A stretch of 64,000 bases of DNA from positions 124,001 through 188,000 of the forward strand of contig NZ_JANHOF010000012.1 in assembly GCF_024498075.1 (NCBI RefSeq). The letters run 5' to 3'. Position 1 is the first letter of the stretch. Each line of letters opens with the position of its first letter. The translations under genes and the position numbers were made by a program. Positions 62,705 through 64,000 of the stretch are shown here, one piece after another. Source of the stretch: Paenibacillus mendelii. GTDB lineage: Bacteria > Bacillota > Bacilli > Paenibacillales > Paenibacillaceae. The notes beneath the pieces are model-generated. The model worked only from the letters and a program-made list of their open reading frames with translations, was not told where the DNA came from and ran no database searches.

Positions 62705-64000
62705 ATGTTGACCGCGATTTTTTTCGTTACCGCGTTAATCTGTTATGCGGCGTTAATCGTAACTTATAAGCCGCATGCGAAATACAAGAAGGGCATGCTG
62801 TTTGCCGTCACCTTGCCGGCTCATGTCATGGACCATCCCGGGATCCAGAGCATTCAAGCACGATTCAACAGGCAGTTTAAGCAGGCTAGCTTATGGACAA
62901 TGGTATTTCTCATTCCTTTTGTGCTGCTCCATACTTGGTTTGCTTATCAAACGATCTATTTCTTTGTATGGCTATCCGTTTTTTTCTTTGTCATGGTCAT
63001 TCCGTTTCGCCATGCTTTTCGGGATACGCTGGCTTTAAAACGTGAGAATGAATGGTATGTCGGTACGAAGCGCGTCATTCAGAGCGATTTGCGTGTTGCC
63101 CGTTTAAAGAATCAGCGTATGGCTTCCTTGTGGCTATTCCTGATTCCGTTCACGATGTCGATTGGTTTATTGCTGTGGGTGTCAAGCGATAATAAGGATC
63201 TCCTCGGTGTCGTCTCCGGGGGACTGGCCATAACCGTCATCTTCATGCTCGTTTCGCTCTATATGCGCAGAACCAAGGCTAAGGTATACAGCATGAACAG
63301 CGAAGTGAATGTAAGCATCAATCAGGCAAGCCGTAGATCCTTGTCATTTCTTTGGCTGTTTATGGCGATCATTGAGAATGTTCACTTTCTATTCCTATAC
63401 TTACTCCTTGTTAATGAAAAGGCAGCTATGTCTGGCGTGTGGCTGACGATTGTGTTGGTGTTTACTGTCGTTCCAATTGCTCTTGTTCTGTATGTATATC
63501 GTAGAAATAATGCCCTGGAGCAAGAAGTATTAGCGCAGGATGGCAAAACAATCTACACCGATGATGATGAATACTGGGCGAATGGCTTCACTTACCATAA
63601 TCCCGATGATAAGAGCATCTTCGTCACCAAGCGGGTCGGGATAGGAGAGACCATAAATACAGGGACGTTGGTTGGGAAATTGATCGTATGGGGGTCTGTC
63701 GGATTGACAGCCGTGTTCCTCATCGTGGTTTCGTTTATGCTGGTCCGATCGGAATTGACATCCCCCATCCTCACCATCACGCCGGAACATCGAATCGAAA
63801 TTAATTATCCGATGTACTCCGTTGATTTCGACCTGGCGGATATCGAGCAATTAACGCTTGTTGAGGACGTGCCTTCGGGTATAAAGACGAATGGTGAAGC
63901 TACAGATAAGTATGCGCGCGGACATTTCCGTTTGAAGGAGCTAGGGAAAACAAGGCTGTATGTGTTCAAGAACAATCCGCCTTATATCTATATGAAGGTT
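62705..64000 (+). CDS. DUF5808/DUF1648-like membrane protein (3' end beyond window)
   Basis: At least 432 residues in an open frame up to the last base, not terminated inside the window. About seven membrane helices, a DUF5808-type loop with EYWANGFTYHNPDDKSIFVTKR (about residues 290-311; key W, N-P-D-D), then another helix and an extracytoplasmic part starting near 365. ATG 62705 follows AAGGATTG. The YtrA-type regulator plus DUF5808 membrane protein pair is common in Firmicutes; the transport or sensing role is not known. Confidence 0.75.
   Translation, partial: MLTAIFFVTALICYAALIVTYKPHAKYKKGMLFAVTLPAHVMDHPGIQSIQARFNRQFKQASLWTMVFLIPFVLLHTWFAYQTIYFFVWLSVFFFVMVIPFRHAFRDTLALKRENEWYVGTKRVIQSDLRVARLKNQRMASLWLFLIPFTMSIGLLLWVSSDNKDLLGVVSGGLAITVIFMLVSLYMRRTKAKVYSMNSEVNVSINQASRRSLSFLWLFMAIIENVHFLFLYLLLVNEKAAMSGVWLTIVLVFTVVPIALVLYVYRRNNALEQEVLAQDGKTIYTDDDEYWANGFTYHNPDDKSIFVTKRVGIGETINTGTLVGKLIVWGSVGLTAVFLIVVSFMLVRSELTSPILTITPEHRIEINYPMYSVDFDLADIEQLTLVEDVPSGIKTNGEATDKYARGHFRLKELGKTRLYVFKNNPPYIYMKV

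Noticed and set aside
1-64000. tRNA, rRNA or insertion-sequence genes
   Set aside because: No cloverleaf-like, ribosomal RNA, transposase or terminal-repeat signature was recognised in reading the window.

Overview
The window looks like a chromosomal segment from a Paenibacillus-type bacterium (Firmicutes, Paenibacillaceae). Supporting signs are strong AGGAGG-type ribosome sites, frequent TTG and GTG starts, S-layer homology domains, a YheC/D-type spore-coat ATP-grasp protein, and two LplB/YtcP-type sugar importers, each with its own YesM/YesN-type two-component pair. No rRNA, tRNA, integrase, insertion sequence or CRISPR array was seen.

Positions 1-6122 hold two tandem DUF4038 (apiosidase-like) secreted enzymes, the second S-layer anchored. 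After a terminator come a minus-strand YheC/D-like gene and a plus-strand trio (adenylate-forming ligase, SbnA-like, SbnB-like) predicted to make L-2,3-diaminopropionate, with no assembly-line genes nearby. A MerR regulator then precedes a YkkC/YkkD-like SMR efflux pair.

Positions 12479-32885 form a polysaccharide-utilisation locus. It contains a tandem-sensor histidine kinase with an AraC-type regulator, two permeases with a binding lipoprotein, and then secreted or cytoplasmic enzymes: a beta-helix lipoprotein, a GH106-like alpha-L-rhamnosidase (apparently broken), a beta-propeller hydrolase, an SGNH esterase fused to a beta-helix, a GH39-like enzyme and an SDR. Together with the apiosidase-like genes this suggests a pectic (rhamnogalacturonan-like) glycan, but that is inference. 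Neither importer has an ATPase, so both presumably use a shared MsmX-like ATPase encoded elsewhere.

Positions 32886-47162 hold a secreted propeller protein, a lipoprotein, an FGGY kinase, an MFS transporter, a 13.6-copy 7-bp tandem repeat that runs into a terminator, and a second importer locus (permeases, binding protein, AraC-type regulator, YesM-type kinase, phytanoyl-CoA-dioxygenase-like protein, LamG protein). Positions 47163-53228 carry a MutS-family remnant, a ribbon-helix-helix protein, an OmpR/HisKA two-component system, a membrane protein, a dihydrofolate-reductase-like protein and an L25/Ctc ribosomal protein.

A GntR/FCD regulator (53229-53864) diverges from an M81 (MlrC) plus IlvD/Edd dehydratase operon, with a perfect 18-bp palindrome between them. 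The right end holds a glycosyltransferase/GtrA gene broken by a frameshift and a 5'-truncated phosphodiester-glycosidase gene. That truncation ends exactly at the terminator of a compact VanC/VanG-type D-Ala-D-Ser operon (ligase, VanXY, serine racemase) with no vanRS beside it. The window closes with a YtrA-type GntR regulator and a DUF5808-like membrane protein that runs off the end.
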